A stretch of 64,000 nucleotides of DNA from Vibrio pomeroyi (GTDB lineage Bacteria; Pseudomonadota; Gammaproteobacteria; Enterobacterales; Vibrionaceae). Below are positions 26,129 to 34,933 of this stretch, piece by piece. The first letter of the stretch is position 1; each line of letters begins with the position of its first letter. A program made the position numbers and the translations under genes. Below the pieces are notes generated by a model. That model made no database searches and was not told where the DNA came from. It saw nothing but the letters and a program-made list of their open reading frames with translations. The stretch is taken from assembly GCA_041879425.1 (NCBI GenBank), contig CP090854.1:2108001-2172000 (forward strand), written 5' to 3'.

Positions 26129-27010
26129 TTACTTCTCTAGTTTAGCGAAGTAGTCGAAGATTACTGGTACATCGTTGTTACCCATGCCTGCGTCAACAGC
26201 AGCTTGTAGGCTTGTTGCAGTACCTTGAGCGATTAGAGACTCAGTACCTAGCTCTTCACAAAGAGCAAGGAAGTAACCAAGGTCTTTGTTAGCGTTAGCA
26301 ACAGAGAAACCTAGCTTCTCTTCGCCGTCTACTGCGTAGAACTTACAGAATTGCATGAACGGAGAGTTAGATGGACCTGCAGACATGATGTCAAACAGTT
26401 GTTGGCCATCAACACCAGCGCGTTGAGCAACAGCGAAAGCTTGAGACATAGTTGCAACAGTCGTCATGCCCATGAAGTTGTTTACAAGCTTAGTAACGTG
26501 ACCTGAACCTAGAGCACCTAGGTGGAATACGTTTTCGCCTTGCTCTTCAAGAACAGGTTTAACTTTGTTGAAAGTTTCCATGTCGCCAGCAGCCATGATG
26601 TTCAGAAGACCATCTTTAGCGTGTGCAGGAGTACGACCTAGAGGTGCGTCGATCATGCCCGCGCCTTTTTCAGCTAGAGCTGCGCCGATTTTCTTAGTAG
26701 AAGCAGGGATAGAAGTACCGAAGTCTACTAGTACTGCGCCTTCTTTGATGCCCGCTAGAACGCCGTCTTCGCCGTAAACGATTTTTTCAACAACAGCTGA
26801 AGTTGTAAGACAAAACTGAACGATGTCACTTGCAGCAGCTAGTTCTTTAGCAGAAGTGAATGCAGTCGCATTGCCGCGATCTGTAACGCGAGCAACAGCT
26901 TCAGCGCTTAGATCCATTACGTTTACGTGGTAGCCGCGCTTTTGTAGGTTTTCAACCATGTTGCCGCCCATAAGACCTAGGCCAATGAAACCGATTACAG
27001 GTTTAGTCAT
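26129..27010 (-). CDS. dehR: DEH reductase of the 3-hydroxyisobutyrate dehydrogenase family
   Basis: 293 aa from the ATG at 27010, which has GGAG 7 bp upstream; a TTG two codons earlier is unlikely. Rossmann motif GLGLMGG lies at 10-16, with Asp33 after the second strand where NAD-preferring members carry an acid. The family's catalytic Lys is K174 in GSGHVTKLVNNF. Relatives include tartronate semialdehyde reductase and the DehR that V. splendidus uses to reduce 4-deoxy-L-erythro-5-hexoseulose uronate (DEH) to 2-keto-3-deoxygluconate. The island supplies DEH (KdgF) and consumes KDG (KdgK), which fits. Single gene with an operator-like site just upstream. The symbol rests on family and context, not on assay. 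Confidence 0.85.
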   Translation of the reverse strand: MTKPVIGFIGLGLMGGNMVENLQKRGYHVNVMDLSAEAVARVTDRGNATAFTSAKELAAASDIVQFCLTTSAVVEKIVYGEDGVLAGIKEGAVLVDFGTSIPASTKKIGAALAEKGAGMIDAPLGRTPAHAKDGLLNIMAAGDMETFNKVKPVLEEQGENVFHLGALGSGHVTKLVNNFMGMTTVATMSQAFAVAQRAGVDGQQLFDIMSAGPSNSPFMQFCKFYAVDGEEKLGFSVANANKDLGYFLALCEELGTESLIAQGTATSLQAAVDAGMGNNDVPVIFDYFAKLEK

Positions 27011-27031
27011 GTTCAAACTCCAAATATAGTA

Positions 27032-27042
27032 TTGTATGATTA
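27032..27042. promoter_or_regulatory. Operator candidate of the DehR-type gene
   Basis: TTGTATGATTA lies 21 bp before the start codon; left half conserved, right half partly. Confidence 0.42.
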
Positions 27043-27634
27043 TATGGTCATTATAATAACGACGTCTTTTCCGTTACGCAATAGTTTTAGGGTAATCCTT
27101 CGATGCTTAGACGCAAGTTGTGACGGGGATTCACTTTACGAGAGAATATGGTCACGCTTTGTACTTTGAGGAACGATATCCCACTCAAAAATTCGTCTAT
27201 TGATGAAATAACATACGTTAAATGTCATACGATTATTAAGAATAAGCCACGCCTTTAACTATTGTGAACTCACTGGCCCTTTTTCGGTCAGTACTAACGT
27301 AGTTAGTATTAAAGCAGTCCAGGACTAAGAGCATTCTCTGTAAACAAGCACTCAAACGTGTCAGGAACATCCCTCTCCCTTAATCTGCGTAATTCATCAA
27401 CCCCTTACCTGCTATTGCTCCTGTATCGATTGGTTTGGCATCGAAATGCCGAGCAAATGCAGTTGTCGCGCTCTTTGAGCGAGTGTGGATACACTTTAAT
27501 AGAGGCTTGTGACGCAGCTGTGTAACCTGCGATGTGTTTAACCTGGGTGTGTATAAACTGTGATGCCTTTTAACTGCGATGAAACATCGCCAGTTTCGCC
27601 CAAACTAACAGTGTTGCCCTTTTCACCCTACAAA
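27043..27634. other. Intergenic region, nothing recognised
   Basis: About 590 bp between the reductase promoter and the terminator of the PL15 gene. A small inverted repeat (TACTAAC-GTA-GTTAGTA, 27292-27308) is the only structure seen. Confidence 0.5.
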
Positions 27635-27667
27635 CAAAAAAACTCCAAGCTTTCACTCGGAGTTTTT
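27635..27667 (-). terminator. Minus-strand terminator of the PL15 gene
   Basis: AAACTCC (27639-27645) pairs with GGAGTTT (27659-27665), with A and T runs on both sides. Confidence 0.83.
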
Positions 27668-27695
27668 AATATATCGCTTCTGTTATTTCAGCAGA

Positions 27696-29774
27696 TTACA
27701 GTTCAATTGAAACCGTTTCACCATCAACATTAAGCAGTAGCGTGTTGCCTTCAAGCTTGTGAGACACTTCAACTTGCTCGCCTTCGTTCTTATTAGGAAC
27801 AAGAAGCGTTAGGATGTTGTGCTCTTTAGAAGGCTTGAATTCCACTTCAACGTGACGGTGAATTTCAAGATCTTCAAACTCGTATGGGTCAACTTCGCCG
27901 AAGCCTTCAACGTTCTTAACTGAAGTGATGTTATCAGCAGACTCGTTGATGAAGTTTACGTCTAGGTGCGCTACTTCGCCACGGATAGTGAAAGATTTAT
28001 CAGCCACTTCGTTTGCGAAAGTTGTGTGCATTAGCCAAGTCATGTCTTTCTCTTCAGAAAGTGTCGCCTTGTCTTGCATTACGAATACTTTACCTTGAAC
28101 AAACCAGATCTTACGCTTGTAATATTCGATTTCAGGAACGAAGTACTTGTAAGATGCCGTTGCATCACCTTCAACCATCTTCACATCAGATTCTGTGTCG
28201 AAGTCAGAGATTGTGCCGCCCGCTTCAATACAGAAACGGTCTTGGTGGTTCTCGTAACCTGTGTTCTTGTTCTCGCCGTACTGACCTTTACCGCCAAATA
28301 ATGGCAGGTTTTTAGAGAACGTGTGACGACGCCACTTGGTGTGCATATCAACACCGAAACCACCGTAATAGCCAGTAATTGACGCAAGCGTTTCACCAAA
28401 TGCATGCAATGTGAATGCGTTTTGGTCACCGTGAGAGTGGCTGATTGAGCCAAATGGAGAACACTTGAATACCATGTGAATATGGTTATCACGCTCAGTC
28501 ATCTTGTTGTGGAATGCAGCCCAACCCGTGATTGGGAACACTTTCAACAATGGATCGTTTGATGGCGCTTTCTCTTCTGGTGCATCCCAAAGGATGTTGA
28601 AGCGAAGGTCGTCGTAACCGAAGTCCCACCAGCCGAAGTTGTAGAACTTCGTGTGCGCTTCAGTATCACGGCCTTTAAGTTGGTTGTAGTACCAAACGTA
28701 CTCAGGCTTCTGGTTAACACCTGCGTAGTGCTTGATGTTGTAAGCCAGTTTTAGACCTGGGAAATCACCGATTGAAGACTGGTCACAGAAGCTTGCGCGC
28801 TTAGAGTGAACAGGCATGCAGTAAAGCGGGAAGTCACCTGTGTTTTCGTAGAATGTTTTATTGAACATGTCTACGCCGCAGTACGCTTTCAATAGGTCGA
28901 ATGCTTCGCCTAGGAATGCAGTTTGCGTGTTCCAGTAATCAGGACCTTCAGCCCAACCGCCGTCTACACCGCCCCATGGTGGGTAGTGTACTGCGTAGTA
29001 TTCTAGAGCATAAGCAATGTACTCGCCTGCTTTCGGGTGATCGTGGTAAAGCGCGATACACGTTGGGATGATAGCAGAAGAGATAGAACGAACACCGTGG
29101 CTGTTTAGTGGGTTATTCAATAGATCAACCGTCACTTTCAGGTGGTGCATGATTTCGTCTAGACGCTCAATCAAAGCATCTTGAACTTGCTGACGTTCTT
29201 CATCTGTGAAGTAGCCGTGTAGCCAGTCGTAACCCCAAGCCATAGCCGCGATAACACGGAAAGCCGCTTCATCGTTGTAACCACGAGAAGTCACACCTTC
29301 AGGATCGTACGTAGACAGTTTTAGAGTCCAAGCTTTTGCTTTCGCAATTAGCGCTTCGTCTTCTTTTACCACACCAGCAATCGCTAGGTTACGTGTCGCG
29401 TTCAGTGCCATTTGGCAATCAACGTACATTTGACGCCAGTAAGGACGCCATAAAGAAGCTTTGCCTACTGTTTCCGCAGGGTACGCTTGAGGCTCTTCGA
29501 AAGGTGCTGTCTCAAGGAACTTAACGGTAGAGTTGTTGTAGAAATCATCAAACATGCAGTGAGCTTCATCAGCTTTCACTTTTGCTTTGAATTCTTCTAG
29601 CTGATCAGCTTGAACAAGAAGACGTGGACGTGCTTCGCTCAAGTTGTCTAGGAATGATAGGTCGAAGTCACGTTTTTGTACTTCGATAGGGAGTAGGTCT
29701 ACAAGATTACCTGCTGAAGTGTCATTCTCCAGCTTCATCTTCCTGATTGCATCAAGAGATTTTTGGTCGCTCAT
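27696..29774 (-). CDS. PL15 oligoalginate lyase (exolytic)
   Basis: 692 aa, no signal peptide, so cytoplasmic. N-terminal (alpha/alpha) toroid of the DUF4962/PL15 type at about 40-400, with NNPLNSHGVR at 220-229 and WAEGPDYW at 274-281. A heparinase II/III-type beta-sandwich follows at about 410-690, with SHSHGDQNAF at 445-454 carrying conserved His. PL15 enzymes (Atu3025, OalA of V. splendidus) cut alginate oligomers exolytically to unsaturated monouronate. It follows the symporter gene at 31.9-30.1 kb on the same strand but has its own operator and a terminator lies between them, so they are separate units. It complements the two PL17 lyases at 42.5-46.8 kb. Confidence 0.9.
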   Translation of the reverse strand: MSDQKSLDAIRKMKLENDTSAGNLVDLLPIEVQKRDFDLSFLDNLSEARPRLLVQADQLEEFKAKVKADEAHCMFDDFYNNSTVKFLETAPFEEPQAYPAETVGKASLWRPYWRQMYVDCQMALNATRNLAIAGVVKEDEALIAKAKAWTLKLSTYDPEGVTSRGYNDEAAFRVIAAMAWGYDWLHGYFTDEERQQVQDALIERLDEIMHHLKVTVDLLNNPLNSHGVRSISSAIIPTCIALYHDHPKAGEYIAYALEYYAVHYPPWGGVDGGWAEGPDYWNTQTAFLGEAFDLLKAYCGVDMFNKTFYENTGDFPLYCMPVHSKRASFCDQSSIGDFPGLKLAYNIKHYAGVNQKPEYVWYYNQLKGRDTEAHTKFYNFGWWDFGYDDLRFNILWDAPEEKAPSNDPLLKVFPITGWAAFHNKMTERDNHIHMVFKCSPFGSISHSHGDQNAFTLHAFGETLASITGYYGGFGVDMHTKWRRHTFSKNLPLFGGKGQYGENKNTGYENHQDRFCIEAGGTISDFDTESDVKMVEGDATASYKYFVPEIEYYKRKIWFVQGKVFVMQDKATLSEEKDMTWLMHTTFANEVADKSFTIRGEVAHLDVNFINESADNITSVKNVEGFGEVDPYEFEDLEIHRHVEVEFKPSKEHNILTLLVPNKNEGEQVEVSHKLEGNTLLLNVDGETVSIEL

Positions 29775-29830
29775 TCTAACTCACTTATATTCAAGTTGAC
29801 TGAAAGGAATTAGCAACAATATACGTCTTA

Positions 29831-29841
29831 TTGTAGGACAA
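29831..29841. promoter_or_regulatory. Operator of the PL15 gene
   Basis: TTGTAGGACAA; on the coding (minus) strand TTGTCCTACAA, then T, giving a TACAAT -10 box. Start about 57 bp downstream. Confidence 0.55.
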
Positions 29842-30042
29842 TTAAATCTGTTTCGATTCGATTGAACACTTTTTTACAGTTTTCGTGATTTAGGTCTGAT
29901 GTTGCACTCTAGAGCAAGTGCTCCCTGTGATCCTACTCGAACCCAATCCACATAAATACTCGCCATCAAATCGCCAATGCCCTCCCCCTAAGCGAGCGAA
30001 ACTCAGGCTTCCTAGCCTAGCAGTGTTCCACCTTTGCAAAGC

Positions 30043-30078
30043 AAAAAAAATGCGATGCCCTCTCGAGCATCACATTCT
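30043..30078 (-). terminator. Minus-strand terminator of the symporter gene
   Basis: AATGCGATGC (30049-30058) pairs with GCATCACATT (30067-30076) with one mismatch; eight A upstream make a T tail on the minus strand. Confidence 0.82.
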
Positions 30079-30097
30079 ATTAAACATTTTCTATGTA

Positions 30098-31876
30098 TTA
30101 GCTTTCAGTGACCGCTTTCGCTTGCTTGCCGCCATCATCGACAGCTTTAACCAGTAGCATACCAACACCGCCAACTATCACACCACATAGGATGAAGACT
30201 AGGCGTCCCCACATTGGGTTAGTTAGTAGAGCCATTAGCATGATACCAACACCCGCTACTGCGATAAGTTTACCAAGCATCTCACGCTGTTTGTTGTCTA
30301 ATTTCTTCTGTTCCGCTGACTCAGCAACAAGTGGCGTTGCTAGGTTACCGAAGAACTTATCAACGTCAGCTTGACGCTTCTCAGTTAATGGCTTGTAGAA
30401 CAGAGTAGATAGGATGAAGAAACCACCTGTCAGTGTAATGTGACCGATTAGACCGATAGCAACCTTAACATCAGACCATTCACGGCTTGTTAGTTCTTCT
30501 AGACCGAAGACTGACGACACCATTTCAGCATTAACAACAAAACCTACGTAGTAAGAAACGAAACCACCGACAACCAGCGTACCCCAACCAGCCCAGTCCG
30601 GAGTCTTCTTAATAAAGAAGCCAAGGAATGCAGGGATTGTCATTGGGAAGCCGATAAGCGCGCCCACATACATCATTGTATCGAACAGGCTCAAACCTTT
30701 CAGCGAGTTGATGAACTGTGCGATCAGGATGATAGCGATACCAAACACGGCAGAAGTAATCTTAGAAACCGTTACCAGCTCTTTCTCAGTAGCGTTGCCT
30801 TTACGAACGATTGGTTCGTAGAAGTTCTTAACGAAAATACCTGAGTTACGGTTTAGACCAGAATCCATTGAAGACATTGTCGCGGCAAACATAGCGGCAA
30901 CAAGAAGGCCAACCATACCTGCTGGCATGTACTCTTGTACAAAGTATAGGTATGCAAAGTCACCCGCTTTCTTACCTGCATCTGGGTAAGCTGCTGCTAG
31001 GTCGACACCTTGACCTGCAATGTACCAAGAAGGCATGAACCAGATGAATACACCACAAAGCATTAGCACACACGCCAGTAGCGCGGCTTTCTTCGCGTTC
31101 TTTGAGTCTTTAGCCGCAAGGTAACGGTAAGAGTTAAGCATGTTGTTAGTAATAGAGAACTGCTTAACGAAGATGAAGAATGCCCAAATACTGAAGATGC
31201 TTAGGTAGTTAATGTTGTTACCAGAAAGGAAAGAACCGCCTTCCGCTACTGGGAAGTTATTTACGATTTCGCCAACACCGCCGCCTTGAACAACCGCAAC
31301 AACAGCACAAGTCACGGTTACCGCCATGATGATAACCATCTGCATGAAGTCAGATGCGATTACCGCCCATGAACCACCTGTTACTGACATCGCCAATACA
31401 ACCAAGCCAGTAATCCAGATAGTCGCTGTCATGTCGAAGCCGAAGATACCAGAAGCGATGATTGCCAATGCGTTTAGCCATACACCCGCAGAAACAACAC
31501 TGTTCGGCATTGAAGACCAAGTGAATACTTGTTCGTTCGTTGCGCCGAAACGCATACGGATAGCTTCGATTACCGTAACTACTCGTAGTTGGCGGAATTT
31601 AGGCGCGAAGTATGCGAAGTTCATGAAGTAACCAAATGCGTTGGCTACGAAGATGACCGCGACTGCAAAACCATCGTTATACGCTTTACCTGCCGCACCG
31701 GTGAATGTCCATGCACTAAATTGGGTCATAAAGGCGGTTGCACCAACCATCCACCACAACATGTTACCGCCCCCGCGGAAGTAGTCACTGGTGGTACTTG
31801 TAAATGTTCTAAACATCCAACCTATCGCGATCAAGAATAGGAAATAAATGCCGACAATAATCGTGTTGAGTTCCAT
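30098..31876 (-). CDS. SLC5-type sodium:solute symporter, likely oligoalginate importer
   Basis: 592 aa inner-membrane protein with about 14 predicted helices. It begins MELNTIIVGIYFLFLIAIGW and has the SSS-family regions TSDYFRGGGNMLWWMVGATA (about 30-49) and AATMSSMDSGLNRNSGIF (near 330). AAAGGA is well placed before the ATG. It is strongly similar to the symporter at 50066-51832. In V. splendidus, Toa symporters of this family import oligoalginate or DEH, and the flanking operator and PL15 gene support that role. Na+-driven uptake is assumed from the family. Which of the two copies takes monomer versus oligomer cannot be told. Confidence 0.88.
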   Translation of the reverse strand: MELNTIIVGIYFLFLIAIGWMFRTFTSTTSDYFRGGGNMLWWMVGATAFMTQFSAWTFTGAAGKAYNDGFAVAVIFVANAFGYFMNFAYFAPKFRQLRVVTVIEAIRMRFGATNEQVFTWSSMPNSVVSAGVWLNALAIIASGIFGFDMTATIWITGLVVLAMSVTGGSWAVIASDFMQMVIIMAVTVTCAVVAVVQGGGVGEIVNNFPVAEGGSFLSGNNINYLSIFSIWAFFIFVKQFSITNNMLNSYRYLAAKDSKNAKKAALLACVLMLCGVFIWFMPSWYIAGQGVDLAAAYPDAGKKAGDFAYLYFVQEYMPAGMVGLLVAAMFAATMSSMDSGLNRNSGIFVKNFYEPIVRKGNATEKELVTVSKITSAVFGIAIILIAQFINSLKGLSLFDTMMYVGALIGFPMTIPAFLGFFIKKTPDWAGWGTLVVGGFVSYYVGFVVNAEMVSSVFGLEELTSREWSDVKVAIGLIGHITLTGGFFILSTLFYKPLTEKRQADVDKFFGNLATPLVAESAEQKKLDNKQREMLGKLIAVAGVGIMLMALLTNPMWGRLVFILCGVIVGGVGMLLVKAVDDGGKQAKAVTES

Positions 31877-31935
31877 CGTGTATCCTTTGTCCGTTGTAAT
31901 TTGTTACGAGCACTATAGGAAACCTGAAACTTCAT

Positions 31936-31946
31936 TTGTAGTACAA
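31936..31946. promoter_or_regulatory. Operator of the first symporter gene
   Basis: TTGTAGTACAA, perfect 5-bp arms. On the coding strand TACAAA forms a -10-like box. The same 11-mer precedes the second symporter gene at 49994. Confidence 0.62.
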
Positions 31947-32903
31947 TAATCCAAATAAGTGATGGTGATCTTATTTTGATTGATTAAGTTAATTATATAT
32001 ATGACATAGGATGGAATATGGTCAATCCATTAAGGAAATTATTGGAGTTTGAGGTAAAAACATGAGATATCAAACCACAAGAACACCTACCCCATAAAAA
32101 TCAACAACTTACGAAAAAGTGAGACTTTACACACTTATTAACAAATACAACCAAACACATATAAATATAAAATTCTCAAAAATAATAAAAGCCAAATTAG
32201 AACTGAATCACCCTCATTTATCACACAATAAACCAGCATTCCCTATCAATTGAGTGTAGCTAATTTCATTAGAATTCTACGTAAATTAATCAATATAGAA
32301 GCGGCATATCTTGTTGAGGTTATGGTGAATTCAAAATACAAAAAATGAAAACTCATAAATGATGCATCATTATTTTTTAGGGAGATCAAGTGTCTAAGAC
32401 ACGTATCTCGGGCGCAATATTCTTTTAATTGCGATGGTAAAGAACTACCGCTAGACGTATACGAGGAAGAATTGACTTAAGAAAGAGTTAATCGGGAATG
32501 AACCAAAACAGTGCTATACATGGTGCAATACGCTTCCCAAAAACAAAAAATCACGCACTTGGCATACCTGTTTAACTGGTTTTGATGAACCTATAAATAG
32601 TTCATCGGGACGTTTACTTGGTTCACATGAAAGTTCAAAACCGCGTTTAGCTTTCAGTTGCTAAACGGTAGTTAGCGTCTTGTAGGAAAACCGCGGACAT
32701 GTGTGCATTTATCCCCTATTTTAGGGCGATCGATTATCAAGCTAAAATAAAACTAGATCTGTATCCATTCATACCCAGTTCATAAAAAGACCAGAATCAC
32801 ACTATTTCCGACATAATATGGTTAAAACAAGATCGAAGTCTTGTTAGAAGACTTTCACTTGTGACCGCTCCCCGCTTCCAAGTCATCGTTAATTGAAGAA
32901 TTA
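31947..32903. other. Long AT-rich intergenic region with gene relic
   Basis: About 960 bp without an intact gene. It includes a C-terminal relic of a FadR-type gene (32647-32700), a GATGAAC/GTTCATC hairpin (32584-32606) and an AAGTCTT/AAGACTT hairpin (32836-32854). The segment 32541-32700 resembles the sequence downstream of the intact FadR copy at 36515-36690. Confidence 0.6.
32647..32700 (-). pseudogene. C-terminal relic of a FadR-type regulator
   Basis: Read on the minus strand, this stretch encodes MSAVFLQDANYRLATES and a stop. The intact regulator at 36639-37358 ends MSAAHLQDANHRLATAS. That is 13 of 17 residues identical, at the correct distance from a stop codon. Sequence further into the gene is not recognisable. 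It is a remnant of a lost or translocated additional copy. Confidence 0.72.
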
Positions 32904-32914
32904 TTGTCATACAA
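32904..32914. promoter_or_regulatory. Operator of the GlcG-like/tct operon
   Basis: TTGTCATACAA followed by T, giving a TACAAT -10 box (32910-32915) and a start near 32922, about 30 bp before the first gene. Confidence 0.55.
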
Positions 32915-32952
32915 TATTCTATATTCATCTACCAAACGTAAGGACATGTGGA

Positions 32953-33423
32953 ATGCGATCAATGAAAGATATCACTCAAGACGCGATCGATATCGTTAAA
33001 CCCTCTATCGACAAGCTGTTTGAAAGAACCAATAGAAAAGAACTGCATATTGTCGTTATGAATCCACACCTCAAGCCTTGGGAAGCCTCTTTTGAAGACG
33101 CCATTCTATATGAAGAATCGTTAGGAGCTCCTGACAACTGGACAATCAAGTTTGATCACCTTGCCCGTAAGAAAGCACAACAAGCGTGGCGAGAATCGAC
33201 AAGCAACCTAACACTGCACACCCAACACCCATCTTCACTACGTGACGAAGACTTGCTGTTTTATGGTTCGTTTGTTTACGGAAACGTGGTTGTTGCCTGC
33301 AGTGGTGTACAACAATGGTATGACATGCTGATCAGTGGCTGGATAGCGGTAGCTATTGAACAGTTAGCAATGCACGAATACCAAACCGAAAAAGCAGAAA
33401 ACCCTACAAAAACATATCGCTAA
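32953..33423 (+). CDS. GlcG/HbpS-like small protein
   Basis: 156 aa from the ATG at 32953, with AGGA 9 bp upstream; the frame is open 60 bp further up but would include the operator. No signal peptide. The arrangement of an N-terminal helix (ITQDAIDIVKPSIDKLFER), a beta strand LHIVVMN, a Lys/Ala-rich helix (ARKKAQQAWRES) and a C-terminal YGSFVYGNVVVACSG...D....GWIAVAIEQL resembles the GlcG/HbpS (DUF336) fold, whose members bind small cofactors or heme and often sit next to tripartite transporters. Similarity is at pattern level only. It leads a probable four-gene operon with tctC, tctB and tctA, spaced 25-90 bp apart. Confidence 0.5.
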   Translation: MRSMKDITQDAIDIVKPSIDKLFERTNRKELHIVVMNPHLKPWEASFEDAILYEESLGAPDNWTIKFDHLARKKAQQAWRESTSNLTLHTQHPSSLRDEDLLFYGSFVYGNVVVACSGVQQWYDMLISGWIAVAIEQLAMHEYQTEKAENPTKTYR

Positions 33424-33448
33424 TAATTAGAAACAGAAGGTACTTATT

Positions 33449-34375
33449 ATGAGTAAACTATTAAAATCCATTATGCTAGCAGCCGGTATACTTGTTTCTG
33501 CAACGTCAATTGCAGCAGACTATCCAAGCAAAAACATTCGCTTAGTTGTGCCATTTGGCGCGGGTGGCGGCACCGATGCCGTTGGTCGTACTCTTGCAAA
33601 TAGCGCGAAAGACATTCTTGGGCAAAATATTTCGATCATGAACCGTACTGGTGGAGCAGGAGCTGTAGGTATGAGCTTCGGAGCTCAACAGCGTGCAGAT
33701 GGATATACATTGACAGTCGTAACACGTGAAATAGCTTCACTTCCTCAAATGGGTTTGATGCGTCATACCGCTGATGACTTTAGACTCATTCGCTTAGTAA
33801 ACCTCGATCCAGCGGTCGTGTTAGTTGCAGCAGACAGCCCTTACAACACTATTAATGACCTTATAAAAGAAGCAAAAGACAACCCAGGAAGCGTTAAGTT
33901 TGCTTCAACAGCTGCGCCAAACTTTTATTTAATGTCGTTAGAAAAAGACCAAGATATTAAGCTTAATGCCATTCCTTATAATGGAGCTTCAGAAGCAATC
34001 CCTGCCGTACTTGGTCATCACACAGACGTAACCATGGTTACACCAGGAGAAGCTATTGCTCAGCTTCGTTCAGGCCAACTAAAAGCATTAGGTGTCATGT
34101 CTGAAGAGCGTATTCAATACATTCCAGATGTTCCTACTTTGAAAGAGCAAGGCATTGATGTAGTAACAGGTACATGGCGCGGTATTGGTGCTCCAAAAGA
34201 TACACCTGATGCAGTAATCGAGAAGCTGGGTGCTGCATTTGATGAAGCAATGGCAAGTGAAGAGTTCAAATCTTTCATGGAGAAAGGTGCTATGACGATT
34301 CACAACCTTGATGACAAAGCCTTCACTGAATTTGTCGCAGAAGATACAAAATCACTGACTCAATTAATTCAATAA
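33449..34375 (+). CDS. tctC: TctC-type periplasmic substrate-binding protein
   Basis: 308 aa with a signal peptide 1-22 (TSIAA|DYPSK). Mature start YPSKNIRLVVPFGAGGGTDAVGR is the hallmark of the Bug/TctC family, which binds carboxylates such as citrate, tricarballylate and aromatic acids through water-bridged contacts in this P-loop-like turn. The rest (FASTAAPNFYL, VPTLKEQGIDV, GTWRGIGAPKDTP) also fits. It hands the ligand to TctAB. The operator before the operon points to a ligand linked to alginate or uronate breakdown, but this is inference. Confidence 0.92.
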   Translation: MSKLLKSIMLAAGILVSATSIAADYPSKNIRLVVPFGAGGGTDAVGRTLANSAKDILGQNISIMNRTGGAGAVGMSFGAQQRADGYTLTVVTREIASLPQMGLMRHTADDFRLIRLVNLDPAVVLVAADSPYNTINDLIKEAKDNPGSVKFASTAAPNFYLMSLEKDQDIKLNAIPYNGASEAIPAVLGHHTDVTMVTPGEAIAQLRSGQLKALGVMSEERIQYIPDVPTLKEQGIDVVTGTWRGIGAPKDTPDAVIEKLGAAFDEAMASEEFKSFMEKGAMTIHNLDDKAFTEFVAEDTKSLTQLIQ

Positions 34376-34463
34376 CCTTTGTTCGGAGGCACAGCTTTTA
34401 TCAGTTGTGCCTCTACTATTAGTTTGTACCTTTCCCTTGCTTTACTTTTTAGGGGTAAACTCC

Positions 34464-34925
34464 ATGTATAACGCTCACTCTAACTTAAACCGAAACGTCG
34501 TTTTCCCTTCTATCATCATTATCCTTAGCGCAATCGCGTTCGCGCTGATCACTCAATTTGATCGTCCGATGTACCAAGATGCAAGTGTCGATGCAAAATT
34601 CTTCCCGATGATGATTGTGATTGCCCAAATTGCTATCTGTATAGTTCTCATCGTTCAACACAAATTAAAAGTTGCCTCTGAACAACAAGAAGCGATGATA
34701 AGCAAGATGTCGATTTTCGGCGTTGCTTTTCTTATTGGCTACGCATTACTCATCAGTGTAGTTGGCTACCTTTATGCTAGTTTGATTGCATTTATGTTCT
34801 ACCTCGTTTACTTCAAAGTGAAGAAGCCAATCTATTACGTTGTCGCCGTTGTCTTTGTGTTCGCGGTTTACTATCTATTTGGCGAGGTGTTCTACATCGC
34901 GCTTCCTGAAGCAACGTGGTCTTAG
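34464..34925 (+). CDS. tctB: TctB-type small membrane subunit
   Basis: 153 aa from ATG 34464, with AGGGG 8 bp before it; a GTG 57 bp upstream is not needed. Four hydrophobic helices: about 11-29, 44-62, 83-105 and 114-146. It matches the four-helix small subunit of tripartite tricarboxylate transporters. It ends in the ribosome binding site of tctA, so the two are coupled. Confidence 0.85.
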   Translation: MYNAHSNLNRNVVFPSIIIILSAIAFALITQFDRPMYQDASVDAKFFPMMIVIAQIAICIVLIVQHKLKVASEQQEAMISKMSIFGVAFLIGYALLISVVGYLYASLIAFMFYLVYFKVKKPIYYVVAVVFVFAVYYLFGEVFYIALPEATWS

Positions 34926-34933
34926 GAGGTCAT

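Noticed and set aside
32340..32470. Short frame ending LPLDVYEEELT before the tct operon
   Set aside because: Reads like a gene end but has no start, no ribosome binding site and no family I recognise; too short to call a pseudogene.
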